This document shows positions 43,633-55,858 of a stretch of DNA of 64,000 nucleotides, one piece after another (positions within the stretch are counted from its first letter, which is position 1; each line of letters opens with the position of its first letter). Below the pieces are notes generated by a model. It had not been told where the DNA came from. It made no database searches and worked only from the letters and a program-made list of their open reading frames with translations. Source of the stretch: Bos javanicus (lineage: Eukaryota; Chordata; Mammalia; Artiodactyla; Bovidae); assembly GCF_032452875.1 (NCBI RefSeq), contig NC_083879.1, positions 72,282,796 through 72,346,795 on the forward strand, given 5' to 3'. The translations under genes and the position numbers were made by a program.

Positions 43633-44106
43633 CAGCCCAGATTATAAAGACCTACAAAGAGCTACAAAGACCTAAAGAAAGGCAACAGAAGTTTATAGGA
43701 GCTCAGATGCCTTTGAAGGATAAATGAATGCTATCCATGGGGACAGGCTTTGGCATGTTGCACTGTGTAGGGAACTGTGCCTGTTAGCTGTTTGCTGCCT
43801 TCTTAGATTGGGAAAGGGGAACATGGGGAGAGAGAGAGAGACTGCCTTATGATTTCCTTCATCATGTGCTCAGAGCCCAGACAAATAACAGTGGCATGTT
43901 ACAGATCGACAGCCTACATAACTAGTCCTCACCTGATCTACAGTTCTCTTTGACTTTCCTTATACTTTCCAGCCCTGAAAATGCTCACCTATTAGTTCTG
44001 ACTTCAAAGATGAAGAAACTGCTTGATGAAGCTGGAAGTCTAGTGACTTCATTTGTCAGACCCCAGACTGTTCTCTCCAGTCCCCACAACTATCTCACGA
44101 CCATAA
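43633..44106. other. Possible retroviral internal remnant or unique DNA
   Basis: Lies between LTR/duplication copy 1 and a SINE. No retroviral motif is recognised. A short GA repeat lies at 43831-43842. Confidence 0.35.
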
Positions 44107-44316
44107 TTGTTGTTTAGTTTTTAAGTCATGTCCAACTCTTTTTCGACCCCCATGTAGTCCACCAGGCTCCCCTGTCCATAGGATTTCCCAGGCAAGAATA
44201 CTGGAGTGGGTCACCATTTCCTTCTCTAGGGGATCTTCCCAACCCAGGGGTCAAACCTACATCTCTTGCTTTCACAGGCAGATTCTTTACCACTGAGCCA
44301 CCAGGGAAGCCCAGGA
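44107..44316 (-). repeat. Bov-tA SINE
   Basis: TTAGTTTTTAAGTCATGTCC to CACTGAGCCACCAGGGAAGC. Confidence 0.9.
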
Positions 44317-44868
44317 CTGTAATTAGCTGTCTCCAAACTGCCAATACAGTCAGTCCCTTGAGGTTCTGCTGTATTTTTCTTTAAAACTAAGATTTTTTGA
44401 AACTTCTTGGTATTCTTTTCTGAACATTAATGAAGTATTTAAAAAACATATTGAAAAATCAGTGTTAAATAGTACAGAGAAGACTGGATATGAAGCCAAT
44501 CTAAACGCTTCAATTATTACCCAAGTTTCCCAGGTCTAGAACAGGAAATACCCACTATTCTTAATATCCTACAGTGTTATGTTGAGCCTTTGAATTTGTG
44601 AATGCACTTTGTAAAAAGCCTAAAACCTAAGGCAACATACAAATAAAAGGTTTGGATTGTTTTCAATTCATTGAATAGATATTTAGTGAATGCTGTCTAG
44701 GTGCATGGCTGATAACCAGGGTACAGAGCTTACAAACTTGTAGGAGATGTCCTAAGACCATTATCTGCACTTATTTACCGATCTTAAAGGAGTCAACACT
44801 GTAACTAAAAAGACATAACAGAGTTGAGGATGTGGAGAAACTGGAACCCTCATACATTACTTCAGGTC
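44317..44868. other. AT-rich DNA with a small L1-like snippet
   Basis: Nothing recognised except about 44818-44868 (GGATGTGGAGAAACTGGAAC), which resembles L1 ORF2/3' sequence. Confidence 0.4.
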
Positions 44869-45480
44869 CCTGCCCTGGCCCTTGCAGATTCAGCTAAACC
44901 CTTTGACCTTTACGTTCAAGAGAGAAGGGGAATCGCCTTGGGAAATTAGGTCAGACTGGGGCTCCTTACTCCAGTGGTTGCTGATTTCTCTAAACAGATC
45001 AAATTGCTAAAGAATGGCCTCCAGGCCCGCGGGCAACAGCAGCTACTACAGTCCTGCTAAAGGAGACTGAAAAAGCTACTGTTTGGTCAGACAATCTCTA
45101 TGTGGTCCTCACACCAGGTTCAGTTTTAGTAACTTCTAAGGGAATAGAATGGCTATCCCCCAAAGATCAATTCAAGTTCAGGTTATGCATTTAGATAGAC
45201 TTAGTGGTCACCATAAAAACCTGTCATGCACTAAATCCTGCTACCCACAGAAACAGAGTCCTTGGAGTCTGACTGTATAGAAACCACAGACATGATCTAT
45301 TCCAGTCGCCCGACCTAGGAGTGAGTCTCTCCCAAATGCAGAAGAGGAATGGCTCACAGTTTTATGAGAGAGGAAAAAGGCTGGTGGGATGCATAGTGAC
45401 CTCCTAGACCCAGACATACACACGTGAAGCTTACCCCCCAGGGACTTCAGCTCAAAAGGCTGAGCTGACAGCCCTCACCT
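44869..45480 (+). pseudogene. Endogenous retrovirus pol relic, RT connection to RNase H
   Basis: Decayed class I (gammaretrovirus-like) pol. The + strand reads DSAKPFDLYVQERRGIALG near 44885, typical of the connection just after RT, then an RNase H-like stretch (ERGKRLVG near 45365). Stops and frameshifts are frequent (for example in the codons after GIALG), so no product is possible. It is an old genomic copy. The matching integrase part is at 47705-48260, with younger LTR and duplicated material between them. Confidence 0.7.
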
Positions 45481-45641
45481 GAGAATTAGAACTCGGTCCA
45501 GGGAAGATCTTAAATGTTAACACAGATTCCAGGTGTGCATATGAATCCCACACACACACAGAGCTATTTGGAAAGAAAAGGGAATGTTTAATGTAGAGAA
45601 GAATCAGGTAAAATATGGATTAAACATATTAGGACTCTTAG

Positions 45642-46292
45642 AAGTGGCAGTGATTCAATGTCGGGGTCATCAAAGAGTACAGAGATAATAAAGGGAAACA
45701 ACAAAGTGGAAACACTTGCCAAAAGAATGGCCCTAGAACCAGTAACTTGGCAATTACCCCTCATAACGAGGCTGCTGCTGCTGCTGCTGCTGCATCGCTT
45801 CAGTCGTGTCCGACTCTGTGCGACCCCATAGATGGCAGCCCACCAGGCTCCCCCGTCCCTGGGATTCTCCAGGCAAGAACACTGGAGTGGGTTGCCATTT
45901 CCTTCTCCAATGCATGAGAGTGAAAAGTGAAAGTGAAGTCGCTCAGTCGTGATCAACTCCTAGCGACCCCATGGACTGCAGCCTACCAGGCTCCTCCATT
46001 CATGGGATTTTCCAGGCAAGAGTGCTGGAGTGGGGTGCCATTGCCTTCTCCGCATAACAAGGCTAGATCCATCCAATTATTCCCCAGGATATATGAGCAA
46101 AGAATCAGACAAAGCTGAGAATTGGGGCTTCAGTATATAACTGATCAGGACCCTTCTGGAATAGACCTCCCTACTCCCCAGTCCATGTCCTCTGTGTGCT
46201 TCTTATTTGTAGGAAAACTTTAGTCTTCCAGGTCTCCCCTGAGTCATCAAAAGATGACTTAAAATTAATAATTGAAAGATCAACATGTAGCA
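45642..46292 (+). repeat. 650-bp direct repeat, copy 2
   Basis: Second copy of 42985-43632, about 2.66 kb downstream in the same orientation, with the Bov-A2 at 45767-46055. It is followed directly by LTR-like sequence. Confidence 0.93.
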
Positions 46293-46745
46293 ACAACAAC
46301 AACAAAATTAAACAGTAGATGAGTCACACAACAGTCACAGACTCTTCAGTTCCTCCCTGAAGGACATAAAGAAAAGTGTCTGATATACATCCCTGAGTTG
46401 TTTTGCAGATATTAAAGCCCCATCAGATGGAAGAAATTAAGTGCATGATGACCATGAGCAAGTGGTATCCAGACCAGCTGGGATCTGAGAATTGATGTTA
46501 GCCCCTGCGACACCCCCTGTTACTTCAGAGAATTGTGCATGATCTAATCACATATCCCGCAACTCCCTCACCATGCCTTTAAAAACCCTTTCCTAAAATC
46601 CATTTGTGTTTTCCAGGTTTTTAAGCATTACTCCTTATTTGGCACCTGCAATAAAGGCTGCACTTTTCTTCACCACAACCTGATGTCAGTAGATTGGCTT
46701 TACCGTGAGAGGGAAAGCTGAACCAAGTTTGGTTCAGTAACAGAT
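46293..46745 (+). mobile_element. Endogenous retrovirus LTR (class I type)
   Basis: Contains a GCCTTTAAAAACCCTTTCC promoter-like box near 46577, a polyadenylation signal GCAATAAAGGCTGC near 46648, and an end reading TTTGGTTCAGTAACA. Words shared with 42780-42980 and with 37820-38400 place these in one LTR family. The left edge is uncertain. Confidence 0.65.
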
Positions 46746-47704
46746 GGAGATCTAGAAGGCCATGTGGGGCTAATTACTGAACATGAGCAATAGTTCTTTC
46801 CCCAAACTTTAGCTTCTCAAACCATCAGGGGAGACTCATAGGAACTCATTACAGGAAGGAAGCTCTATATAATCAGTTAGGTGAGTTCATGGTGACTCCA
46901 GGCATGAAAAGTATAGCTAGTTTGATAGTTGAGACATGCCCCATGCTGCATAGTGAATACCCAGACCCCAGATAAAGCCCATTCAGACCAGAGGGACATG
47001 TCCTGGAGAAGACTGACAGACTGACCTCACTGTCATGCCAACAGCACAGGGCAATTTCAGGTGTCTCTAGGCACTTCTGCCCAGTCTGACATTGTTCAGC
47101 CTGGGCAGAAGGGCTCCCCACTAGAACTGAAATGGCAACAGTGGCTTAAGTAAGAGAGAAAATTCCCAGGTTTGGGTTCCCAGGATCCTTATGATGAGGA
47201 AAATCATAAATAACAGAAAGAAAAAAAAATGACAACTGACATGCCCCATTTATGGCAGGCCTTTCCCAAAGTGCAACGTGCACCTACATTACACATTAAC
47301 CAGACCTCCTCAAAGCAGGAGGATGAAATCAATATGTGAGAAAAAACTGGCCCCTTTCTTCAGAAGCCAGCACTGTAATAATTCTATAATTAATGCTTCT
47401 TTTTCATCTCATAGAAGGGTACAAGGGGTCTCATGGACCAAAGGCTTGTCTGTACATGAGTAATTTTTAAAAAAGACAAAAAACCCACAACACTTTGTTG
47501 GTTGAACTATGGATATGATGCTAACCTGTCAACTTGGTACATAATTTGTCTCAAAAATGTATGAAAATGCATCTTTAATTCCTGATCAATGAAGACATTT
47601 TCCCAGCTTTTGAGAACCTGTTTCCTGGGTTAGCACCTTCATTTGGCTTGAATAAAATTCTCTATTCTTTCTTAGTTTGATTACTATTTGCTTTTTTGTC
47701 AGCA
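46746..47704. other. Probable retroviral remnant, unassigned
   Basis: No motif that I can name between the LTR and the integrase relic. A possible polyadenylation-type TGAATAAAATTCTC lies near 47652. Confidence 0.35.
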
Positions 47705-48260
47705 CAAAGTGATAACGGCCCAGCATTCCTGCCTCAAGTGACAAAAGGGATGACGAGTGCCTTGGACATAAAATGGACCTCACACTCATCCTGGAGACCT
47801 TGTTATCCAGGAAAGTAGAGAGATCCAACCAGACCTTAAAAGGAACTTAGTCAAGCTATGTCAGAAGACTCAAAAAAATTGATTAACTTATACCCAATTG
47901 CCTTGCTCTGCATGTAATTAGCTCCCAGGGATAAAGTCAAGTGTGTTTGAACTCATGTGTGGTAGACCCACTCCCCAAGCCCAGAAGAGGAGACATTTTA
48001 GACCCTTTGAAATGAAACAACTTAAGTGTGCCCTCCAGGTAGCAGAAACTATGGTAGTAACCAGGTGAGGCTGCACCTGCTCACCTGCCCTCCAGTCGTT
48101 CCAGCCAGAGGATCAGGTGGATCTAAAAACCTGAAAACCAGCAGCCTGCAATACCAATCACTCCTGAGAGAAGCAGACCCTACCTGGTGATGCCGACTAC
48201 CATCAACCAGAAGCTGTAGAAGGTCACTCCATGGGGACATCACACTTGAGAGAAGGGGCC
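47705..48260 (+). pseudogene. Endogenous retrovirus pol relic, integrase
   Basis: The + strand starts with the integrase catalytic-core landmark SDNGPAFLPQVTKG (47709 on) and continues with KVERSNQTLKRNLVKLC, the region holding the catalytic glutamate neighbourhood. It then degrades through stops into the C-terminal GPY/SH3-like part (PYLVMPTTINQK near 48180). Class I gammaretrovirus-like. Several in-frame stops make it inert. Confidence 0.72.
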
Positions 48261-49229
48261 CTGAGCACCCACCTATGAGGAGACAACCTCGAGCAAGTGG
48301 ACCCCCTTGACTACTTGTGTGAAGATCTCTCTGACCTGAAGCTTTCTTCCAGACAACAATAAAAGTGTGTCCCCAAAGAGCAAATGACTAATTGCAGGAG
48401 TTGTTGCACTCAGGGCAGTTAGAGACCTTGGCCAAAGGAACCACATACAACACTCACCATGAAAAAAGTAACAGCCACCCTTGTGACGGTCTGATGAGAC
48501 CCGCCTGGACTTCTAGTGTGACATAAGCCCACTACCTCCCTGGCTGGGGGTGGTCCTGGGGACTGAGTTGGCTCTGATCTCCCATTCGCTGCCTGGGGAG
48601 GGGTCTGCACACCGGGCAGCATGTGGAGCTATTTTCATGAGGATGCACGTAGCCTCACTGAAGGAGGTGTAGATGGACACTGGGTGGCAGACACCAGGCT
48701 GCCTGATCTGGGGAACAATCCGGGGCCAGGGTGATGGGGCCACATGAGCCCCACTGGGTTTGTCCTTTCCTGCGCCCCTCCATGATCCTCAGAATCTAGA
48801 AAACTCCAGATGGCTGTCTCTCAGGGACAGAACAGTTAGGGCTGAGGCCCAGGGGCACCAGACGCGTCCAGAGGAGGTAAGAGAGGTCTCGTTCCTCTCC
48901 AGGTCCTGACGACCCCACACTCAACAGGAAGCAGCTGCAGGAGCTGGACCTGCACCTTCAGGAAGAGGAGAAGGACAGGCACAGAGGAGGGTCATGTCAC
49001 CACAAAGCCCATCAACAGTTCCTGGGTAGAAAGCACAGAATCTGCTCATCAAGTAGTCTAACCTTTTTTCTTTTTCGTTGTGCTGAGCTGAGCCTCACTT
49101 GTTCACAGAGTGCCTCCAGCAGAGGCCTTGCACCCAGCCTTTCATACCAGATGCCCTGATGCGAAATGGCCACACCTTAGCTCTGAGGGCCATGCGCAGA
49201 GATATCGCACCCGGCACTGTGATCTGGAG
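48261..49229. other. Unassigned, possibly env-side remnant of the provirus
   Basis: The position between integrase and an LTR is where env would lie, but I cannot see an env motif. An exon-like open stretch (PTLNRKQLQELDLHLQEEEK, about 48914-48975) after a CTCTCCAG acceptor-like site is noted but not assigned. Confidence 0.3.
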
Positions 49230-49470
49230 CCTCAAGCAGCACAGCTGAGCCCTCCTGGGAGACCCTCGCCCCCTCCCAGCTGACAGGAATCATATAAAAC
49301 AGCCCTGCTGGTTTGGGGGAGAGCATGTGCTCTAGACCAAACTCCTACCTCTCACGCTTTATTGGGAATAAAGCTCTCCTCTCATTCTGAATCAAACTTC
49401 TCATTCTATGGGTGCAAGTGACTCCTGGCAGAAGGACCATTTTTGAGGTATGACTCAGAAGTGTAGGTGA
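49230..49470 (+). mobile_element. LTR-like 3' end
   Basis: TATA-type box (AATCATATAAAACAGCC near 49290) followed about 80 bases later by GGGAATAAAGCTCTCC (polyadenylation signal near 49365) gives the U3-R-U5 layout of a retroviral LTR. Confidence 0.6.
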
Positions 49471-49663
49471 CAAAACAGGAAGAAATAAAATCCTCTTATG
49501 CCCAATAACAGTAGGATTCTCCTAGAGACTTAGATAAGGGAGAAGCACTAGACTAGCCAAGAAAATTGTTTGATTCTTAAATTCAAGTGTGGTCTGCATT
49601 GTTCCCTTGAAACGTGATGCTTACCCTTGGAAACTCGTTGCTCCCTCCCTTATAGAAGCCAGG

Positions 49664-50139
49664 TGTGCGGGGAGCTGCCCGTGAGAACGGGGTCCTTTGT
49701 CCGAAGGACACAGCTCTGGGAGCTGCCTCAGTCCTTGAGGGTTTGCTTGCAAACATAGCTCTCTGTCCCGCCACCCCAGAGATTAGGCGCTTATTTACTG
49801 CAGGCACCTGGAGTTCTGTGCAAACTTCTCACGCACAGAGAAATGTTATCTGGTGTAAGAAATAATAACAGGGAGCCATTCCCATGCTCTCAAGATTTCT
49901 TGTGACTGTTTGTAAGATGTATAGGCCAACCAAGAAAAAATGTCAACTGTCTTGTCTTTCTCACGCTTTTCTGTATAAATATGAGATGTTGAATAAAGTT
50001 GGTGTCAGACTGCGTCCCTTCGTGGTGACGTGTCTGAACCTCTCGACCCCATTTTGTAGTCTCTTGCTTTGGTTTCTTTCTTAGCCCCGCCGTGCACGTT
50101 CTCGGGACCTGATCGACTTTGCCGGCTGGCTCCGGCACA
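49664..50139 (+). mobile_element. Solo LTR (class II / ERVK-like)
   Basis: A 476-bp element with matching inverted ends (TGTGCGGGGAGC at the left, GGCTCCGGCACA at the right). It contains a TATA-type CTGTATAAATATGAG (49970) and a polyadenylation signal TTGAATAAAGTTGG (49990), then a U5-like GT-rich part. No gag, pol or env flanks it, so the internal part was probably lost by LTR-LTR recombination. A clear flanking target-site duplication is not visible. Confidence 0.78.
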
Positions 50140-53100
50140 GGTGAGGTGTGTAGACCTTCTGTTCTATCAAGAACCAGACAGCCAGGAACCTCTCAGAGGT
50201 GGGATTCTTGAGGGAAATCCATTGTCCTGGAGACCCAGGCTCACACTCGACCCAGGAACCAACAGCATCGGAGCGTTTTCTCCTTCAGATGCCCCCACTC
50301 TATTTGCTATGAAGTAATGGGACTGGATGCCATGATCTTAGTTTTTTGAATGTTGAGTTTTAACACAGCTTTTTAACTCTTCTCTTCCATGATTCTTAGG
50401 CAGGGTGGCCACCTTTTTGGTTACTCTGATGGTAAAGAATCTGCCTGCAACACTGGAGACCCAGGTTTGATCTCTGGGCTGGGAAGATAGAATTCTGGAA
50501 AGACCTAAATGGATATGAGGGGAAGTCCAAGGGCAGAGGGAACAGAAGGGTGGAGGTGCTGGGGGCTGGGCAGGGAGAGGACCAGCAGGGTCTAGAGGGT
50601 GCTCATTCATCTCAGCCTCCTCCCCACCTCTTAGTCATGGGCTCACTCACACAGTCAGGGGGCTGGTGATGGTGGTCTTCTCTTAGCCTCAGCCCTGCTC
50701 TTCTGGGGAAGATAAGGGAAGAATTTGCAGAGGCTGAAAGACAGGACTAAGTGATATCCATGTCCTTCATACCCTGGGAGCGGATGAGAGATCTGAACAC
50801 TATAAAATGTGTGATGTCCCTACTTTGGGAGTGGAGAAGTAGCAACTACTTATACAAGGAGACACAGCACATGTTTCCCTCAAATTCAGTTTCCATTCAC
50901 AGCCTTGACCTCAGAGCCTCAACATATCAGAGAACCAGCCAGAGTGAGCCCTCAGGGAGCGTCTCCATGGTACATTCATCCTTGGAGCCCCCTTCACACA
51001 CAGGACAAGCTTGGTGCAAATCACAGCAACTGGCTGTTGGCCATGCTGTTCCTGAACTAGAAAGTTCTTTTCTCCCTTCTCTCTCCAACTGTCTTCTATT
51101 TAAATCATACGTGTCCTTACTCTGATGCCCTCCCCCACCACACCTGAAATTTATTAGCCACTAAGTCCCTAGTTCAAGAGGAAAAGAGAAGCATTTGGGA
51201 ATGGAAAGTTGTTCACCTACAACCTGGGTGCTTTCAAAGTCTAGCTGAAATAGCTAAGCTGTCCTGTGCCCAGGCTCCCAGACAGGTGCTGGGGTCCCTG
51301 GAGGAGACACAGCTGCTGCCCTTCCAGGCTAAAGGAGGAAGGAGATGAGAAAGGAGCCAACACAGGAGAGTCAGGAAAGGGGACAGGGAAGTGGGGGTCT
51401 CATCTCACGGAGGAGGAGTCCTGCTTGGCAGACTCATGTTTCACGTGTGACCTAAGAGTAAGGGTCAGTCAATAAAAGACAGAGGGGAGGTTCCAGGCAG
51501 TGGAAAGATGGGCCAAAGGTCCAGAAGAAAGGAGAGCTTGGTGGATTCAAGAAACTGAAAGGGATTAAGACACATTGGAGCTCAGGCTGGAGAGAGAGTG
51601 AAAGTCTGAAAATGCTGACCTAGGGATCAGCAACCCAGGTCTCCTGCATTGCAGGCAGATTCTTTACTGTCTGAGCCACCAAGGGAAGCACTAAAGAACT
51701 GTACCTGGACAATGAAACAGTAAACGTGATCAGGTGATCCTGCAGGAGCAGCAGTGTGTGTTTTCTGTGTGTGGAGGGTTGGGTAGATGGGGAGGATGAA
51801 GCTCGGGCCCCCCACCCTTCTAGTTGCCTGTGTGGCCTACAGGCCCACATTTCATGGCCTTTCGAAACCCTTTGCTCACCTGGATGCCTGGATTCTGCTT
51901 CCCCCTGGTGGTAGTTTTCAGTATGGCATAGTTGTCCCTGGAGGTTTCCTGAAAGCCCAGCTGTAGTTCAGCAAAACCCTAAGAGCAGGATTCCCTAGGT
52001 GTAGCTTGCTGGGACGGAAATCCTGGGAACTGTACGTGATGAGCAGCTTTGCAGTAACCTCAGGAGTTGATCCTGCACAGGGAAGCTCAGGGAGCTCTAG
52101 GTCACTGGCCAAGTGCAGGTCTGGCACATGTCTGTGACTGGAGACTTCTTGTGCCTGGGGTTTGAGGAAATTGGTCTTATCAGCCAGTGACAAGTGCTTA
52201 TGATACCAAGCATCAGGAAGTGCTGACTTGTAAGGTGACAAGTTTCCTAATAAGCAGTAACCGCCTCTTATCCTTCTCTGTGTGGCAGGATGTGTTTTTT
52301 ATTTAACTATCACGTTTAATTTTAACACAAGCTCAGAGGGTATTAGGATCCCCATCTCAGAGACAAAAATACAAGCCTACAGAGCTTAAGGACCTTGATC
52401 AAGGTCATTTGACCCCTAACTGACTGATGCAGCCTCTGAGCCCTGGTGGGACTGCACAATCTGTTCCCGTTCCTCCCATGTCCCGGCAAGACCAGGAGGT
52501 CTCCCTGCTTAAAGACCTGCTCAGCGGCTTCAGCCTGACCCTTCAGGTGGGTCCGTGTGGTCCCTCCAGGTGCTCGCAGCCCCTTTGCTCCTATTGCCCC
52601 TGACTCAGGTCCTTCCTTCTGCAGGGCAGCCCCAGAGAGCCCCAAGGTCTGCAGGAGGACACCTTTGCCCCGTTCTGATAGCTTCTCCCAGCAGACAACT
52701 TCTGGGGGTGGGATCAGGCCAGGTTGTGAGGAGAATCATGAAAGAAGCAGGAAGGTGTGAGCTCGTGGTCAGCAACTTTCTCTGACCTGGGACCTTCTTC
52801 TCTTCTCCCTGCACTTCCTGCCCCTCGGGGCAGCTCCTATCCACACCCTACCCCTGACCCCCCACCCCCATTATAAGTACTCCTGTAGTTCTGCTATAGA
52901 TCAGAGTCACCAGCAGAGTGGTCAGAATGCAGAGTCCTAGACTCCAGCCCCAAAGATCTGATCCAAAGAGTCACAGAATGGGGCCTGGGAATTTAAAGTT
53001 TTGATAAACAACTCAGTGGATTCTGGCAGGGGGTTCAGCAAGGATTCTAGGTCCAGGTGCTAAGAGCATGGCCTGGAAGGGGAGGGGCTCTAGATGGCCA

Positions 53101-53242
53101 AACCACCTTCTCTCTGGCTGCCTGCACCTGGTGGGGGGAGGGGGTGCAACCACAGGATGATCTGAGCAGGGCCTCTAAACCAGTGCTTCTCAAACTGTAA
53201 TGTGAGCAGGACTCACTTGTGATCTGGAGACTCTGAGTCTGT
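50140..53242. other. Intergenic DNA with scattered old repeats
   Basis: Holds a Bov-tA head fragment (about 50415-50495, sense), an antisense Bov-tA head fragment (51618-51692) and a MIR-like stretch at about 52290-52440 (CTCAGAGACAAAAATAC, GACCTTGATCAAGGTCATTT). Open frames at 50751-51125 and 52343-52645 have no recognisable domain. No gene is supported. Confidence 0.45.
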
Positions 53243-53575
53243 AGGTCTGGGGTCGGAGAAGGCAATGGCAACCCACTCCAGTACTCTTGCCTAGAAAATC
53301 CCATGGATGGAAGTGACTTCACTTTCACTTTTCACTTTCATGCATTGAAAGAAATGGCAACCCACTCCAGTTTTCTTGCTTGGAGAATCCCAGGGACGGG
53401 GAGCCTGGTGGGCTGCCGTCTCTGGGGTCGCACAGAGTCAGACATGACTGAAGTGACTTAGCAGCAGCAGCAGGTCTGGGGTAGAGACCAAGGTTCGGTG
53501 TTCCTAATAGCCTCCCAGGTCAAGCTGATGCTGCTGGACCACAGGCCTCCCTTAGAACAGTGGAGCTCTAGGGCA
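53170..53575. mobile_element. MER5A-like relic split by a Bov-A2 SINE
   Basis: ACCAGTGCTTCTCAAACTGT starts the relic at about 53179, and the other end (AGGTCAAGCTGATGCTGCTG) is at 53518-53537. The Bov-A2 between them carries its own target-site duplication. Confidence 0.65.
53243..53482 (+). repeat. Bov-A2 SINE with target-site duplication
   Basis: AGGTCTGGGGT at 53243-53253 and 53472-53482 flanks a sense Bov-A dimer (GGAGAAGGCAATGGCAACCC to GACTGAAGTGACTTAGCAGC) with a short (CAG)n tail. Confidence 0.93.
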
Positions 53576-53635
53576 AGGTGGGTGGAGTTTTCCTATAGTG
53601 GATCAGGAAGTCCATATAGTCTCTACTCAAAAAAA

Positions 53636-54826
53636 CATTTACTTCTGCTTTATTGAATACAGTACAGCCTTTGATTTTATTGACTTTTATTGACTACACT
53701 ATAGTGGTTGGATCATTGAAAAAACAAGAGAGTTCTAGAAAAATATCTACTTCTGCTTTATTGACTATGCCAAAGCCTTTGACTGTGTGGATCACAACAA
53801 AATGAGGAAAATTCTTAAAGAGATGGGAACACCAGCCCACCTTACCTGCCTCTTGAGAAATCTGTGTGTAGGTCAAGAAACAAGTTAGAGCTGGACATGG
53901 AACAACAGACTGATTCCAAATTGGGAAAGGAGTATGTGAAGGCTGTATATTGTCACCCTGCTTAGTTATATGTAGAGTACATCATGTGAAATGACAGGCT
54001 GGATGAAGCACAAGCTGGAATCAAGATTGCCTGAGAGAAATATCAATAACCTCAGATATGCAGATGATACCACCCTTATGGCAGAAAGCGAAAAGGAACT
54101 AAAGAGCCTCTTGATGAGAATGAAAAAGTTGACTTAAAACTCAACATTCAAAAAACTAAGATCATGGCATCCAGTCCCATCACTTCATGACAAATAAATG
54201 GTGAAATGATGGAAACAATGAGAGACTTTAACTTGGGGGACTCCAAAATCACTGCAGATGGTGACTGCAGCCATGAAATTAAAAGACGCTTGCTCCTTGG
54301 AAGAAAAACAATGTCTAACCTAGACAGCATATTAAAAAGCAGAGACATTACTTTGTCGACAAAGATCCATCTAGTCAAGGTTTTGGTTTTTCCAGTAGTC
54401 ATGTATGGATGTTAGAGTTGGACTATAAAGAGAGCTGAGCGCCAAAGAATTGATACTTTAAAACTGTGGTGTTGGAGAAGACTCTTGAGAGTCCCTCAGA
54501 CTGCAGTGATCAAACCAGTCCCTCCTAAAGGAAATCAGTCCTGAATATTCATTGGAAGGACTGATGCTGAAGTTGAAACTCCAATACTTTGGCCACCCCA
54601 TGGAAAGAAGTGACTCACTGGAAAAGAACCTGATGCTTGAAAAGATTGATGGCAGGAGGAGAAGGGAAGGACAGAGGATGAGAAGGTTGGATGGCATGAC
54701 CAACTCAATGGACATGAGTTTGAGCAAGCTCTGGAAATTGGTGATGGACAGGGAAGCCTGGTACGCTGCAGTCCATGGGGTCACAAAGAGTAGGACACAA
54801 TTGAGTGACTGAACTGAAAGTGGTGG
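53636..54826 (+). mobile_element. BovB 3' fragment, copy 1 of a tandem
   Basis: Sense BovB. A partial duplicate of the FCFIDYAKAFD coding block lies at 53640-53695 and again at 53745-53790. LRYADDTTLMAES is present near 54050, then KITADGDCSHEIKRRLLLG and MDREAWYAAVHGVTKSR. The tail is at about 54810. Frame breaks are numerous. Confidence 0.92.
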
Positions 54827-55858
54827 ATCACAACAAACTGTGGAAAATTCTTCAATAGATGCAATACCAGACCACCTTACCTGATTTCTGAGAAACCTGT
54901 ATGCAGGTCAAGGAGCAACATTCAGAAGTGGATGTGGAACAACTGACTGGGTCAAAATTGAAAAGGATTACAACAAAGCTGTATAATGTTACCCTGCTTA
55001 TTTAACTTATATGCAGAGTACATCATATGAATGCGAGGCTGGATGAATTACAAGCTGGAATCAAAATTGCTGGAAGAAATATCAACATCCTCAAATAGGC
55101 AGATGATAGCACTCTAATGGCAGAAAGTGAAAAGGAACTAAAGAGCCTCTAGATGAGAGTTAAAAAGCTGGCTTGAAACTCAACATTAAAAAATCTAAGG
55201 TCATGGCATCTGGTCCCATCACTTCATGGCAAATAGAAAAGGAAAAATTGGAACTACTGAAAGATTTTATTTTCTTGGGCTCCAAAATCACTGCAGATGG
55301 TGACTGTAGCCATGAAATTAAAAAGACGTTTGCTCCTGGAAACGAAAACTATGACCAACCTAGACATCATATTAAAAAGCAGAGACATCACTTTTCTAAC
55401 AAAGGTCTGTATAGTCAAAGCTATGTTTTTTCTAGTATTCATGTACGGATTTGAGAGCTGGACCATAAAGAAGGCTCCTCACTGAAGAATTGATGCTTTT
55501 AAACTGTGATGCTGCAGAAGACTCCTCAGAGTCCCTAGAACTGCAAGGAGGTTGAACCAGTCAATCCAAAAGGAAATCAATCCTCAATATTCATTGGAAG
55601 GACTGATGCTGGAGCTTCAGCTCCAATACTTTAGCCACCTGATTCAAAGAACCAATTTATTGGAAATAACCCAAGTAGTGGGAAAGATTGAAGGAGAAAG
55701 TATAAGGGATTAGCATAGGATGAGATGGTTAGATAGCATCACAAACCCAGTGGACATGTATTTGAGAAGATAGTAGAGGACAGAGGAGCCTGGCTTGCTG
55801 CAGTCCATGGGGACACAAAGAGTCAGACACAACTGAGTGACTGAACAACAATTCACTG
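54827..55858 (+). mobile_element. BovB 3' fragment, copy 2 of a tandem
   Basis: Starts again at GTGGATCACAACAAACTGTG and repeats the RT C-terminal half, more diverged (YADD lost near 55095). Ends AGTGACTGAACAAC at about 55850. Confidence 0.9.

Noticed and set aside
48910..48990. Exon-like stretch PTLNRKQLQELDLHLQEEEK after a CTCTCCAG site
   Set aside because: Open and hydrophilic, but no clear donor, no matching neighbours and no protein that I recognise. Could be chance or part of the retroviral remnant.
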